The notes: a model not told the origin generated them from the sequence alone. A DNA stretch of 64,000 nucleotides from Stenotrophomonas sp. 169 (GCF_014621775.1 NZ_CP061204.1:2810501-2874500); one strand, 5' to 3'; positions 1 through 8,685 are shown, counted from the stretch's first letter. A program made the numbers and translations.

Positions 1-104
1 CGATGTGTGGCTGGCGCATGCAGCGCTGGACGCCGCCACTGACGGCCGCGGAGAAGAAGAAACGCGCTGCCGCAGCCGCCGTTGCAGCGGAGGCCCGGGC
101 ATGA
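1..104 (+). CDS. PepSY-type membrane protein, C-terminal end only
   Basis: Only the last 34 codons are present; the frame runs in from the left edge (codons from base 3) and stops at TGA 102-104. The visible tail (WRMQRWTPPLTAAEKKKR followed by an Ala-rich end) looks like the cytoplasmic end of a PepSY-associated transmembrane protein, a family often encoded just before a DUF3325 gene in TonB-dependent iron-uptake loci. The stop overlaps the next start codon in an ATGA arrangement, so the two are probably translationally coupled. The family assignment rests on the short tail and the neighbour, so it is tentative. Confidence 0.5.
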   Translation, partial: MCGWRMQRWTPPLTAAEKKKRAAAAAVAAEARA

Positions 105-430
105 TGCTGCTCGCCCTGTGCCTGTCCTTCAGTGCGTTCACCGCGCTCTCGCTGGCGATGGAAAAGCACCAGATGGACCTGCATGGACGGCAGGCCGCAC
201 CGGTGTCACGGCGACGCATGTGGTCCGTGCTGGGCTGGCTGCTGCTGGCGGCAGCCTTCGCCCTGTGCGTGGTCGATCATGGCTGGGCGCTGGGCCCGGT
301 GCTGTGGCTGGGCGCGATGACCCTGGGCGGCCTGCTGCTGGCGTTTGGCCTGTACCCGTGGAAGCCACGCTGGATCGTGCCGCTGGCCGTGGCGTTGCCG
401 GCGATGGGCCTGGTCGCGGCGGTGCTCTGA
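101..430 (+). CDS. DUF3325-family small inner-membrane protein
   Basis: This is a 109-residue protein that is almost entirely membrane-embedded. It has three to four hydrophobic segments: an N-terminal helix after MMLLALCLS, then helices around residues 45-60, 65-85 and 90-109, with one basic loop carrying RRRM. Size and layout match DUF3325 proteins found beside PepSY-TM genes in siderophore or iron-uptake clusters. Their function is not established. ATG 101 overlaps the upstream TGA; ATG 104 is an equally possible start. A longer frame from GTG 5 would overlap the upstream gene throughout and is unlikely. Confidence 0.65.
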   Translation: MMLLALCLSFSAFTALSLAMEKHQMDLHGRQAAPVSRRRMWSVLGWLLLAAAFALCVVDHGWALGPVLWLGAMTLGGLLLAFGLYPWKPRWIVPLAVALPAMGLVAAVL

Positions 431-465
431 CCAAGGCGATGGTCTGACCACGGCGCCGCTGCGCT

Positions 466-488
466 CGCCGAGCATGGCTCGGCGCTAC
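466..488 (-). repeat. GTAG-type REP (GCCGAGC/GCTCGGC)
   Basis: Reading the minus strand gives GTAGCGCCGAGCCATGCTCGG, a palindromic stem preceded by GTAG, which is characteristic of Stenotrophomonas intergenic REPs. It lies between the DUF3325 gene and rlmKL, which converge here, so it could help end transcripts. Confidence 0.8.
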
Positions 489-502
489 CACCGTGTAACC
501 CC

Positions 503-562
503 ATGACGGCTACCGGCCGTCATGCGTCATGTGGGACGGCAGTGACGGCCGCCGGCCGTCAC
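503..562. repeat. two GACGGCC/GGCCGTC palindromes
   Basis: Two hairpins in a row, ATGACGGC-taccg-GCCGTCAT (503-523) and GTGACGGCCG-CCGGCCGTCAC (542-562), sit just downstream of the rlmKL stop. The same GACGGCC/GGCCGTC core recurs after macC near 27375. It is probably a second REP family that doubles as a transcription stop. Confidence 0.6.
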
Positions 563-570
563 TGAGCTGG

Positions 571-2706
571 TCACAGTGCGCGCAGTTCCCACGCGCGGTG
601 GATGCGCGCGTTGCGCTCGAAATCCGGTCCGATGGTGCGCGGGCTGATCTCCCGGCAATTGGCGAACTCGGCAATCGCATTTTCTTCCAGCTTGAAGCGA
701 CGGAAGTTGTTGGAGAAATACAGAACACCACCGGGCGCGAGGCGCGCAACGGCCGCACGCAGCATCCGCACCTGCTCGCGCTGCACATCGAAGTCTTCGG
801 CACGAGCCGAGTTGGAGAAGGTCGGCGGATCGCAGAAGATCACGTCGTACAACCCTTCATCGGCCTCCAGCCACGCCATGGCGTCGGCCTGCACCAGCAG
901 GTGCTGGTTGCCGCCCTGCCCGTTCAACGCCAGGTTGTCGTAGCACCACTGCAGGTACGTGGCGGACAGATCCACGCTGGTCGTGCTGGCCGCCCCCGCC
1001 ACCGCCGCCTGCACACTGGCGACGCCGGTGTAGCAGAACAGATTGAGGAAGTGCTTGCCGCGGATCTGTTCGGCCATCGTCCGGCGCAGCGGGCGGTGGT
1101 CCAGGAACAGACCGGTGTCCAGGTAATCGAACAGGTTCACCCGCAGCAGCGCATCGTTTTCGCGCACGACCAGGAACTCATCCCGACGCTCGAAGCGGCC
1201 GTACTTGCTGCCGCCCTTGCCGCGCTCGCGCGACTTCAGCGCTACCTGTTCCGGCGGCACCTGGAATACCTCGCGCGCGGCCGACAGCAGCTCGTTGCGG
1301 CGACGGCGCACGTCATGCTCGGGAATGGTGGCCGGCGCGGCGTACTCCTGCACATGCAGGAACGTGCGGCCCTTGCCACCGTCCTCTTCGTATACGTCGA
1401 TGGCGGCCGCATATTCCGGCAGGTCGGCATCGTAGGCGCGATAGCAGGTGATCTGCTCACGGCCACGCCACGTCTTGAATTTCTTCAGGTTCTTGCGGAT
1501 GCGGTTGGCCACCATCTGCGCGCCTTCGCTCAGCTCGCGCGGAATGGCCGGGTCACGCTTCGGCACGGCGACCGGATCGCAGACGATCAAGGCACATTCC
1601 AGTGCGCCATTGAACATCTGGTACTTCTTGCCAGCGCGCAGGCCGGTAGCGAACGCCAGATCGTCATTGCCGCACAGCAGGCTGGCCCGCCATTGCGGCA
1701 CCGCCTTCTGCAAGGCGTCGCCGAGGCGGCGGTACAGCGCCGGATCGGCCGCCAAGCGCTCGTCATAGGGCGGGTTGCAGACCACCGTACCGATGTCCAG
1801 CGGGGGGGCCGGCAGGTCCACGATGTCGGCGCGGGTGAAGGTGATGGCATGCGAAACACCGGCCACTTCCGCGTTCTCGCGTGCGGCGGCGATGGCGAGC
1901 GGATCGATGTCACTGCCGAACACCACCGGCTTCAGCGCGGCCAGGCCTGCGGTTTCACGCTCACGGGCTTCGGCCAGCAGGGTCTTCCAGTTGTCCTTGT
2001 CAAAACCCAGCCAACGGCTCGGCGGCAGGCTGCCATGGCGCATCAGACCGGGCGCCACGTCGGCGGCCATCAGGGCACCTTCGATCAGCAGGGTGCCGCT
2101 GCCGCACATGGGATCCAGCAGGCCGCCACCGGCCGCATGCAGGCGCGGCCATTGACCGCGCAGCAGCACGGCCGCCGCCAGGTTCTCACGCAGCGGCGCC
2201 TCATGCGCCGCGCCGCGCCAACCCCGGCGATGCAGCGGGCCGCCACCGAGATCGATGGAGATCGTCGCACGTCCCTTGCGCAAGGACAGGTTGATGCGGA
2301 TGTCCGGCAGGTCGGTGTTGACCGACGGACGTTCCAGTCCCTCACTGCGCATGCGATCAACGACCGCATCCTTGATCCGCTGCGCGGCGAACCGGGCGTG
2401 GGTGATCTTGTCGCCGGATACATGCGCGTCCACGGCCAGGGTCATTTCCGGCTTCATGTGGTCCTGCCACGGCATCAGGTGCACGCCGTCGTACAGGGCC
2501 TGCTCATCCGGGCACTCGAATTCGGCCAGGGGCCACAGCACGCGGCTGGCCAGACGCGACCACAATATGACCCGCTGCGCCTGGGCCAGATCGCCCTCGG
2601 CATTGGCACCGGCGATGGTGGCAGTGGCCTTGGCAAGGCCCAGGGCCGACAGTTCGTCGGCAAGCAGGTATTCCAGGCCCTTGGCGCAGGAGACGAAGAA
2701 ATTCAC
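571..2706 (-). CDS. rlmL: bifunctional 23S rRNA methyltransferase RlmKL (m2G2445/m7G2069)
   Basis: A 711-residue fusion of two S-adenosylmethionine methyltransferases that modify G2445 (N2, RlmL half) and G2069 (N7, RlmK half) of 23S rRNA. An N-terminal THUMP RNA-binding region is followed by the RlmL Rossmann domain, with motif [11 protein letters not shown] near residue 198 and the catalytic NPPY near 309. The RlmK domain carries DPPTFSNS near 625. E. coli RlmL is 702 residues, so the length fits. I chose GTG 2704-2706 (protein begins [15 protein letters not shown]) because family homology starts there; the frame remains open to 2805 but that extension is not conserved-looking. Confidence 0.93.
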   Translation of the reverse strand: MNFFVSCAKGLEYLLADELSALGLAKATATIAGANAEGDLAQAQRVILWSRLASRVLWPLAEFECPDEQALYDGVHLMPWQDHMKPEMTLAVDAHVSGDKITHARFAAQRIKDAVVDRMRSEGLERPSVNTDLPDIRINLSLRKGRATISIDLGGGPLHRRGWRGAAHEAPLRENLAAAVLLRGQWPRLHAAGGGLLDPMCGSGTLLIEGALMAADVAPGLMRHGSLPPSRWLGFDKDNWKTLLAEARERETAGLAALKPVVFGSDIDPLAIAAARENAEVAGVSHAITFTRADIVDLPAPPLDIGTVVCNPPYDERLAADPALYRRLGDALQKAVPQWRASLLCGNDDLAFATGLRAGKKYQMFNGALECALIVCDPVAVPKRDPAIPRELSEGAQMVANRIRKNLKKFKTWRGREQITCYRAYDADLPEYAAAIDVYEEDGGKGRTFLHVQEYAAPATIPEHDVRRRRNELLSAAREVFQVPPEQVALKSRERGKGGSKYGRFERRDEFLVVRENDALLRVNLFDYLDTGLFLDHRPLRRTMAEQIRGKHFLNLFCYTGVASVQAAVAGAASTTSVDLSATYLQWCYDNLALNGQGGNQHLLVQADAMAWLEADEGLYDVIFCDPPTFSNSARAEDFDVQREQVRMLRAAVARLAPGGVLYFSNNFRRFKLEENAIAEFANCREISPRTIGPDFERNARIHRAWELRAL

Positions 2707-2912
2707 AGGATCGGTTTCGCAGGTGGGGCAGCCGCTTGCGCGGCGCAGGAACGGGCAGGCCCTGGCAACAGGCCCGCGCCCATGCCGGCGGCACGGGGAC
2801 CCCATTGTAATCGCTGGCGCCCCTACCGGTCCGGCCCGCGCTGTGGCAACGCAGGCGGCCGGGTCACGTTGCCTTGCGCATCGGCCGGGTCCCGCCCTCT
2901 GCGCCCATTACC

Positions 2913-3458
2913 TCAGATCCGGCGCAGCAAGGCCTCGAACGCGGCGGCCGATTCGGCGACGTGGTCATTCAGGCGGTGGCCGTCGTTGACCAGCAGCAGC
3001 GACGCAGAGCGGGCACCCGCCCAGGCGATGACCTCCGCTGCGGGGATCAGTTCGTCATGCCACGCGTGCACCACGCTGGTCGGCACATCGGCCGCATCCA
3101 ACGCCGGCATGGGGCCCATGGACGTAGGCGGCACCATCAGGAACAGCCCCTTCACCGGCACATGCAGCGATGCAAGCGCGGACACATAGGCGCCGAGGCT
3201 GGACCCGGCCAGGACCACCGGGCCGCGCGCGGCGGCCGACGCAGCCAGCGCAATCAGGCGCTGCAACCGGGCCGGCACATCACCTACGCGGCTTACGCCG
3301 GACTTCGCGTCCAGATCGGTGTAATCGGGCCGCTCGTGGCTCCAACCCAGGCGGGTGGCGACCTCCGCCAGTGCGGTCACCTTGGTGGCCTCCGGGCCGC
3401 TTTCAAAGCCATGCGAGAGAATGCAATGGCCGGTACTGTCTGGGAGATCATGATTCAT
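2913..3458 (-). CDS. small alpha/beta hydrolase (YcfP/YqiA-like esterase)
   Basis: A 181-residue single-domain alpha/beta hydrolase without a signal peptide. Near the N-terminus HGFESGP fits the oxyanion-hole loop. The nucleophile elbow GSSLG places Ser87, and Asp135 (HAWHDELIP) and His161 (DGHRL) complete a plausible triad. Short hydrolases of this kind are related to UPF0227-type esterases; the substrate is unknown. The gene is divergent from the amidase with only 22 bp between the two start codons, so at least one promoter must lie inside the neighbouring coding sequence or the transcripts are leaderless. Confidence 0.8.
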   Translation of the reverse strand: MNHDLPDSTGHCILSHGFESGPEATKVTALAEVATRLGWSHERPDYTDLDAKSGVSRVGDVPARLQRLIALAASAAARGPVVLAGSSLGAYVSALASLHVPVKGLFLMVPPTSMGPMPALDAADVPTSVVHAWHDELIPAAEVIAWAGARSASLLLVNDGHRLNDHVAESAAAFEALLRRI

Positions 3459-3480
3459 GACGCAATGCTAGCATCGCCGC

Positions 3481-4062
3481 ATGCCGAGTCTTCTGCTCCC
3501 CGACCTGCGGGTCGCGCCCCTGCCTTATCACGACCTGCTGCCCCTCCGCGCGACAGAGGCGCTGGACATGGTGGTGATCCATTGCACTGAACTGCCGGAC
3601 CTGGCGACGGCGCGGGAATACGGCGAGAAGGCGCTCTATCCCAGCGGCACGGGCAACAGCGGCCATTTCTACATCGACCGCGATGGCAGCGTGCACCAGT
3701 ACGTGGCCCCGGATCGCAGCGCGCACCATGTGCGCGGGCTCAATGCGCAGTCGATCGGCATTGAACTGGTCAACAGCGGACGCTACCCCGCGTGGTTCGA
3801 CAGCCGTCGTCAGCAGATGCACGAGGCGTACCCCGAGGCACAGATCGCGTCGCTGCTGCGGCTGCTGCATGCACTGTGCGCACGCTATCCCTCGCTGCGG
3901 CGGATCGCCGGCCACGACGAGCTGGACCTGGAGCAGGTGCCGGCCACGGACAATGCCCAGGTAACCGTGCCGCGCAAGCGGGATCCCGGCCCGTTGTTCC
4001 CGTGGGACACCGTGCTGGCGCCCCTATCGCTCGTCCGCGAGACGACACCTCTGCCCCGGTAG
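3481..4062 (+). CDS. N-acetylmuramoyl-L-alanine amidase (amidase_2 family)
   Basis: A 193-residue zinc amidase that cleaves the lactyl-L-alanine bond between MurNAc and stem peptide. The amidase_2 fold is visible: VIHCTEL with zinc ligand His34, the GIELVN strand, GHDELD (His near 145) and KRDPGPLFPW (Asp near 168). There is no signal peptide, as in cytosolic AmpD, but overall it resembles the broader AmiD/AmpD family rather than AmpD itself. In Stenotrophomonas, AmpD-type amidases influence beta-lactamase induction through muropeptide recycling; whether this paralogue does is not shown here. The stop codon TAG is supplied by a GTAG REP. Confidence 0.85.
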   Translation: MPSLLLPDLRVAPLPYHDLLPLRATEALDMVVIHCTELPDLATAREYGEKALYPSGTGNSGHFYIDRDGSVHQYVAPDRSAHHVRGLNAQSIGIELVNSGRYPAWFDSRRQQMHEAYPEAQIASLLRLLHALCARYPSLRRIAGHDELDLEQVPATDNAQVTVPRKRDPGPLFPWDTVLAPLSLVRETTPLPR

Positions 4063-4081
4063 CGCCGAGCCATGCTCGGCG
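4059..4081 (+). repeat. GTAG-type REP overlapping a stop codon
   Basis: GTAGCGCCGAGCCATGCTCGG begins one base before the amidase stop, so the TAG in the REP head is the actual stop codon of the gene (4060-4062). Confidence 0.85.
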
Positions 4082-4107
4082 AGCGCAGCGGGACGGTTGC
4101 TATCGGC

Positions 4108-5013
4108 TCAGGCGCCCGTCGCCACGGGGCGGCCTTCGTCGCTGATCCAGCCACTCCACGAATCCGCGTAGATACGCGCACCGCCCAACCCGACCGATTC
4201 CATCGCCAGCAACAGATGGCAGGCGGTAACGCCCGACCCACACATCAGCACCACCTGAGACGGTTCGTGCTGGCCGATCACCTGCTGCAGCTCCGCGCGC
4301 AACTCCTCCGCCGGCCGCAGATGGCCGTCGACCACATTCAACGCGAAGGGGCGGTTGACCGCGCCTGGCACGTGACCGGCAATCGGGTCCAAGGGTTCGA
4401 CTTCGCCCCGGAAACGTTCGTTCGCACGCGCATCCACCAACCACCCAGGACTGTGTTTCAGACGCGCGGCGACTTCGTCTGCGCTCGCGACCTGGGTGAC
4501 ATCCAGGCGTCCGGGATACGGAGGCAAGGGCTCAGGTGCGACCGCATCGGTCACCAGTGGCAATCCGGCGCGCTGCCATGCCGCCGCCCCGCCATCCAGC
4601 ACGGCTACCTGCCGATGTCCCATCAGGCGCAGCAGCCACCACAGGCGGGCGGCGGCCATGCTGCCTTCGGCACCGTCATAGACCACCACCTGCGTGTCAG
4701 GGCCAATGCCCCAGCGCCCCAGCGTGGCCGCGAACACGTCACTGTCCGGGAGCGGATGGCGGCCGTGGCCGGTCGTGCTCTTGTCTGACAGGTCGCGATC
4801 CAGGTCGGCGTGGACGGCACCTGGCAGATGGCCGGCAGCAAACTGTGCCGCGCCCGATTGGGGATCTGCGAGGGAGAACCGCGCATCAACGATACGCAGG
4901 GCCGTGCCCGGCGTCGCGCGCGCATCCACCAGGCGCACACCTTCCTGCGTCAATCCAGCCTGCAGGGACGCTACGTCCACGACAGTGGTCCACGGGGTAT
5001 CGATCACGCTCAT
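4108..5013 (-). CDS. sseA: 3-mercaptopyruvate sulfurtransferase
   Basis: A 301-residue protein made of two rhodanese domains. The C-terminal one carries the persulfide-forming Cys (about residue 258) in the loop CGSGVTA, the signature of mercaptopyruvate sulfurtransferases; thiosulfate rhodaneses usually have a more basic loop. The N-terminal domain is catalytically silent, as in the family. The enzyme transfers sulfur from 3-mercaptopyruvate to cyanide or thiol acceptors in the cytoplasm. Its ATG overlaps the stop of the upstream Nudix gene (ATGA), so the two are co-transcribed. Confidence 0.9.
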   Translation of the reverse strand: MSVIDTPWTTVVDVASLQAGLTQEGVRLVDARATPGTALRIVDARFSLADPQSGAAQFAAGHLPGAVHADLDRDLSDKSTTGHGRHPLPDSDVFAATLGRWGIGPDTQVVVYDGAEGSMAAARLWWLLRLMGHRQVAVLDGGAAAWQRAGLPLVTDAVAPEPLPPYPGRLDVTQVASADEVAARLKHSPGWLVDARANERFRGEVEPLDPIAGHVPGAVNRPFALNVVDGHLRPAEELRAELQQVIGQHEPSQVVLMCGSGVTACHLLLAMESVGLGGARIYADSWSGWISDEGRPVATGA

Positions 5014-5822
5014 TGCAGTTGCTCCAGACGTCGACGCAGGTTGTACAGGATGGCCGCCGTGGCCCCCCAGATGCGGTGGCCCGGCCAGCCGTACTCCAGC
5101 ACATGGCGGACGCGGCCACGATGGACTATTTCCACGTGCCGCAGGTTGTCGGCCGTCATCAGGTAGTCGAGCGGCACTTCGAAGACATCAGCCACTTCGT
5201 CCGGTGAAGGCACCGGCGTGAAGTGCGGATCGACAACCGCCACCACCGGCGTCACCCGATAACCGGTAATGGTGACGAACGGATCCAGATAGCCCAGCGC
5301 CTGTACCTGCTCGGCGGGGAGTGCGATTTCCTCGTTGCTTTCGCGCAGGGCGGCGGCGACCGCGTCGGCATCGTCCGGCTCGGTGCGCCCGCCAGGAAAC
5401 CCCACCTGCCCGCCATGCTGGCGAAGGGTTTCCGTGCGTCGGGTGAGGATGACCTGGGCCCCGGTGGCACGCGGCACGATGCCCGCCAGCACCGCCGCTT
5501 CCACCAACGGACCGTCTGGCAGCAGATCGTCGAGCTCACTGCGATTCCAGCCGTCGCCCATCGGCGGCGCGTGCAGCGGATGCAGCGCGCGCATCAGCCG
5601 TCCATCGTCGGCCAGTGTTCCAGACAGTGATGCCCGAAGCTGCTCACGCAGGGGCAGGCGGTGATGCAGCACGTGGTGGCGTTCGCGCTCGCTCATCGAC
5701 GACCATCGCGCAATTTCGTCGATATCGCGCAGGCAGCCGATGCAGGATCGATGATGATCAAGCTCGCATTTTCCAACGCAGGGACTGGGCACCGCACGCG
5801 TGTTTTCTTCCGTGGTCTGCAC
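5010..5822 (-). CDS. DUF1289 domain fused to CoA pyrophosphatase-type Nudix hydrolase
   Basis: A 270-residue two-domain protein. Residues ~10-50 form a DUF1289 module with four conserved cysteines (SPCVGKCELD...SCIGCLRDIDEI), a possible metal site. After a linker, residues ~85-265 form a Nudix hydrolase with the box beginning GGRTEPDDADAVAAALRE and ending ESNEEIAL, preceded by GGQVGFPGG, the pattern of coenzyme A diphosphatases (NudL type). It is the first gene of a two-gene unit with sseA. DUF1289 is most often a separate small protein, so the fusion is worth noting. Start ATG 5822 keeps the Cys motif complete. Confidence 0.85.
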   Translation of the reverse strand: MQTTEENTRAVPSPCVGKCELDHHRSCIGCLRDIDEIARWSSMSERERHHVLHHRLPLREQLRASLSGTLADDGRLMRALHPLHAPPMGDGWNRSELDDLLPDGPLVEAAVLAGIVPRATGAQVILTRRTETLRQHGGQVGFPGGRTEPDDADAVAAALRESNEEIALPAEQVQALGYLDPFVTITGYRVTPVVAVVDPHFTPVPSPDEVADVFEVPLDYLMTADNLRHVEIVHRGRVRHVLEYGWPGHRIWGATAAILYNLRRRLEQLQ

Positions 5823-5865
5823 CGATGTAATTTACCGCGAAACGGCGAGGGAGGGATGGGGGGGG

Positions 5866-5888
5866 CAGCCGACTGAAGTCGGCTCTAC
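5866..5888 (-). repeat. GTAG-type REP (GCCGACT/AGTCGGC)
   Basis: On the minus strand GTAGAGCCGACTTCAGTCGGC is a complete unit. It is followed by a truncated echo (AGTCGGCTCTACC) near 5890-5901. It lies between the Nudix start and the FKBP terminator. Confidence 0.8.
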
Positions 5889-5931
5889 CAGTCGGCTCTA
5901 CCGGTCGGATCTAACGAGATGCCGCGCGCAT

Positions 5932-5964
5932 AAAAAAACGCGCCGGTGGAAGCCACCGGCGCGT
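5932..5964 (-). terminator. intrinsic terminator of the FKBP gene
   Basis: On the minus strand an 11-bp stem CGCGCCGGTGG/CCACCGGCGCG with a 3-nt loop is followed by seven T residues, 22 bp after the FKBP stop codon. Confidence 0.9.
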
Positions 5965-5985
5965 CGGGTCAAACAGTGATGCGGA

Positions 5986-6690
5986 TTACTTGACGCTGAC
6001 CAGCTTGATCTCGAACTGCACGGCCACGTTCGGCGGGAACGGGGTACGCGGGTCGGCACCGTAGGCCTGTTCCGGCGGCAGGGTGACTTCCCACTTCGAG
6101 CCGGCCGGCATCTGCAGCAGCGTTTCGCGCATGGCCTTCATTTCCACTTCGCTCAGCTTCATGGCAGGAATCTGCTGGGCCGGGCGGGCTTCGGTCGGAC
6201 GCTGGCCGAACGGGAACGGACCGGCCACTTCCAGCTGCACGCTGCTGGCCTGGGTCGGCTTGGCGCCGGTGCCGGCTTCGATCACGCGGTACTGCACGCC
6301 GCTGGCAAGCGTCTGCACGCCGGACTTGGCCTTGTTGTTGGCCAGGAACTGCGTGCTCTTGGTCTTGTTCTCAGCCGCAGCCTTGTCGTACTCGGCCTTG
6401 GCGGCCTGTGCACGACCCTGCTCGCGCTTCTGGAACGCTTCAACGGCCGGCTTCAGCTGGTCGGCGGTGATCGCCGGCTGCTTCTTGGCGTAGGCGTCCT
6501 GCAGACCCTTCACCACCGAGTTGATGTCCAGCTGCTCACCGCGACCGGTCAGCTCCGCAAGGTTGTTGCCGTAGTCATAACCGAAGTAATAGCTCAGCTT
6601 GCCCTTTTCGGACGCGACGTCCTGGGCGAAGGCATTGCCCGTCAGGGCCAGGGCCGCAACGGCGACCGCGATAGAACGCAACTTCATCAA
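5986..6690 (-). CDS. periplasmic FKBP-type peptidyl-prolyl isomerase-like protein (FkpA/Mip family)
   Basis: A 234-residue exported protein with a clear signal peptide (MMKLRS, hydrophobic core, cleavage after GNAFA). Residues ~25-120 are the helical FKBP N-terminal dimerisation domain found in FkpA and Mip, rich in Lys, Ala and Glu. The C-terminal FKBP domain keeps MPAGSKWEVTLPPEQAYG and FPPNVAVQFEIKL, but the central part is shortened and lacks the usual DGxxFDSS strand and the VIxGW segment that line the active site. It is therefore probably a periplasmic folding helper with reduced or no isomerase activity. It is monocistronic, with its own terminator. Confidence 0.85.
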   Translation of the reverse strand: MMKLRSIAVAVAALALTGNAFAQDVASEKGKLSYYFGYDYGNNLAELTGRGEQLDINSVVKGLQDAYAKKQPAITADQLKPAVEAFQKREQGRAQAAKAEYDKAAAENKTKSTQFLANNKAKSGVQTLASGVQYRVIEAGTGAKPTQASSVQLEVAGPFPFGQRPTEARPAQQIPAMKLSEVEMKAMRETLLQMPAGSKWEVTLPPEQAYGADPRTPFPPNVAVQFEIKLVSVK

Positions 6691-6853
6691 ACAATTCTCC
6701 AGGGGTGGTAACTCAGGGGGCGTTTTCGCCGCCCTGAGGCGACGGGTTAGGATAGCGGTCGCACGGGTGATCCGCTACTGACGACGTAGGCTTTGACCTG
6801 TCTGCGTTTCAAGAGTTCAACATCACTGTTTTTTAACGTTCAGGAGCACCTGC

Positions 6854-7636
6854 GTGTCACATTCCCCGATCATCGTCGCTGACCGCGGTGCCGTGCGCAC
6901 GCTGACCGTGAACCGGCCGGACAAGCTGAATGCCCTCGACGGGGCGACCCTGCGGGCGCTGTCGGAGGCCTTCACCGCCGCCTGCGAGGCTGACAGCGTA
7001 AGGGTCGTGGTGCTGACCGGCGCGGGGCAGAAGGCGTTCGTGGCCGGCGCCGACATCAGCGAAATGAACGGACTCAGCGCTGTGCAGGGACGCGATTTCT
7101 CGCTGCTGGGACAGCGCCTGATGCGTCAGATCGAGCGCATGCCCAAGCCCGTGATGGCCCGAATCAACGGCTTCGCGCTGGGGGGTGGGTTGGAGTTGGC
7201 GATGGCCTGCCATCTGCGCATCGCGGCTGATAGCGCCAGATTGGGCCTGCCCGAGATCACTCTCGGCCTGATTCCCGGGTTCGGCGGCAGCCAGCGCCTG
7301 CTGCGCCTGTGCGGGCGCGCGGCCACGCTGGAACTGTGCCTGCTGGGCAGCCCGGTTGACGCCAACCGAGCGCTTCACCTCGGTCTGGTCAACGAGGTAG
7401 TTGCCGCCGACGCGCTGGTTGCGCGGGTGGATGAGCGCGCCGACCAGTTGGCGCGCGCCGCGCCATTGGCCGTCCGGGCGCTGCTGGACGCGGTTCACGT
7501 GGGCGGCGAATGCAGCCTGGAGGCGGGCCTGGACTACGAAAGTGCGCAGTTCGGCCTGCTGTTTGCCACCGATGACATGCGCGAGGGCACCCGCGCCTTC
7601 CTTGAGCGTCGTCCCGCCCACTTCGAGGGTCGCTGA
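6854..7636 (+). CDS. enoyl-CoA hydratase/isomerase family protein
   Basis: A 260-residue crotonase-fold enzyme. GADISEM and GFALGGGLELA form the CoA-binding and oxyanion parts, and both catalytic glutamates of true hydratases are present (GGGLELA and LPEITLG). It is therefore likely to hydrate 2-enoyl-CoA in fatty-acid or branched-chain amino-acid degradation; the exact substrate cannot be read from sequence. Start GTG 6854 has a good Shine-Dalgarno (CAGGAG at 6841-6846). A short unknown gene and nth follow with minimal spacing, so the three may form a transcription unit. Confidence 0.87.
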   Translation: MSHSPIIVADRGAVRTLTVNRPDKLNALDGATLRALSEAFTAACEADSVRVVVLTGAGQKAFVAGADISEMNGLSAVQGRDFSLLGQRLMRQIERMPKPVMARINGFALGGGLELAMACHLRIAADSARLGLPEITLGLIPGFGGSQRLLRLCGRAATLELCLLGSPVDANRALHLGLVNEVVAADALVARVDERADQLARAAPLAVRALLDAVHVGGECSLEAGLDYESAQFGLLFATDDMREGTRAFLERRPAHFEGR

Positions 7637-7639
7637 CGG

Positions 7640-7996
7640 ATGGCCCGCCGACCGGACCCCGTGGCGCTGTACGAGCGGCTGCAGGCTGATGACCTGGACG
7701 GTGCGCTGCTGGCCGGGCTGATGGACTACGTGCCCGACGCGGCCGATGCCTGCCAGCTCCCCGGCCACGCGGACCTGCCCGATCGCCTGCAGGCGGTGCA
7801 GCGCCAGTTGCAGCGCGCCTGGCAGGCACGAGAACGGTACCGCGACCGTGCCGTCCGGCTGGCGCGACGTGATGCCGAACGCGATGCGCGGCGTTCGCCG
7901 CCCCCTGCCCCCGATCACACCCCCGCCCTGCCCTCTGCCGCTGCCGCCATCCTGGCGCGGGCGAAGGCGCGTGCGGCCGCGCCGCGGGGGTCGTGA
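7640..7996 (+). CDS. small hypothetical protein between echA-like gene and nth
   Basis: I do not recognise this 118-residue protein. It starts three bases after the hydratase stop, and its TGA (7994-7996) overlaps the nth ATG, which argues that it is translated. The first 55 residues look globular (PDPVALYERLQADDLDGALLAGLMDYVPDAA is the start, given here in two parts: PDPVALYERLQADD then LDGALLAGLMDYVPDAA). The middle is a basic, Arg-rich helix (residues ~50-80), and the end is Pro/Ala-rich. It has no signal peptide or membrane segment. The charged helix could bind nucleic acid, but that is only a guess. Confidence 0.6.
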   Translation: MARRPDPVALYERLQADDLDGALLAGLMDYVPDAADACQLPGHADLPDRLQAVQRQLQRAWQARERYRDRAVRLARRDAERDARRSPPPAPDHTPALPSAAAAILARAKARAAAPRGS

Positions 7997-8685
7997 TGGC
8001 TGTTTCGGGTTTGCCCACGCGCACGGCTGCGCGGCGCACGACGAAGATGCCACGCGCCGACGTGCTGGAAATGTTCACCCGGCTGCGCGAACTCAACCCA
8101 CATCCGAAAACCGAGCTGGAATACAGCAGTCCGTTCGAACTGCTGGTGGCCGTCGCGCTGTCTGCGCAGGCCACCGATGTCGGCGTCAACAAGGCGACCC
8201 GGCGTCTTTTTCCGGTGGCCAACACGCCACAGGCGATTCTCGACCTGGGGGAGGAAGGGCTGAAGCCGTATATCTCCACCATCGGTTTGTTCAACGCCAA
8301 AGCGAAGAATGTGATCGCCGCCTGCAGGCTGCTGGTGGAGCAGCACGGCAGCGTGGTGCCGGAGGATCGTGCCGCATTGGAGGCCCTGCCGGGAGTGGGG
8401 CGCAAGACGGCCAACGTGGTACTCAATACGGCGTTCGGCCAGCCGACGATGGCCGTCGACACCCACATTTTCCGCGTATCCAACCGCACCGGCCTTGCTC
8501 CGGGCAAAGACGTGCGTGCGGTCGAAGACGGTCTGATGAAAGCCATCCCTGCCGAATTTTTGCTGGACGCGCATCACTGGCTGATCCTGCATGGACGGTA
8601 CGTGTGCAAAGCGCGCAAACCCGATTGTCCGCAGTGCGTCATCCGTGACCTCTGCCGCTTCAAGGACAAGACCGCGTCGGTCTGA
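7996..8685 (+). CDS. nth: endonuclease III (DNA glycosylase/AP lyase)
   Basis: A 229-residue base-excision-repair enzyme that removes oxidised pyrimidines and cuts abasic sites. The helix-hairpin-helix with catalytic Lys is LPGVGRKTANVV and the catalytic Asp lies in MAVDTHIFRVSNR. The C-terminal [4Fe-4S] cluster ligands have the canonical spacing C-x6-C-x2-C-x5-C in CKARKPDCPQCVIRDLC. ATG 7996 overlaps the preceding stop (TGATG); GTG 7993 would add one codon, and an internal ATG near 8047 (MPRADVLEMF) gives a length closer to E. coli Nth. Confidence 0.93.
   Translation: MAVSGLPTRTAARRTTKMPRADVLEMFTRLRELNPHPKTELEYSSPFELLVAVALSAQATDVGVNKATRRLFPVANTPQAILDLGEEGLKPYISTIGLFNAKAKNVIAACRLLVEQHGSVVPEDRAALEALPGVGRKTANVVLNTAFGQPTMAVDTHIFRVSNRTGLAPGKDVRAVEDGLMKAIPAEFLLDAHHWLILHGRYVCKARKPDCPQCVIRDLCRFKDKTASV

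Noticed and set aside
529..3189. Plus-strand open frame of 886 codons
   Set aside because: It runs antisense to rlmKL and the hydrolase, has His/Gln/Arg-rich low-complexity composition, and has no recognisable domain. It is a by-product of high GC content.
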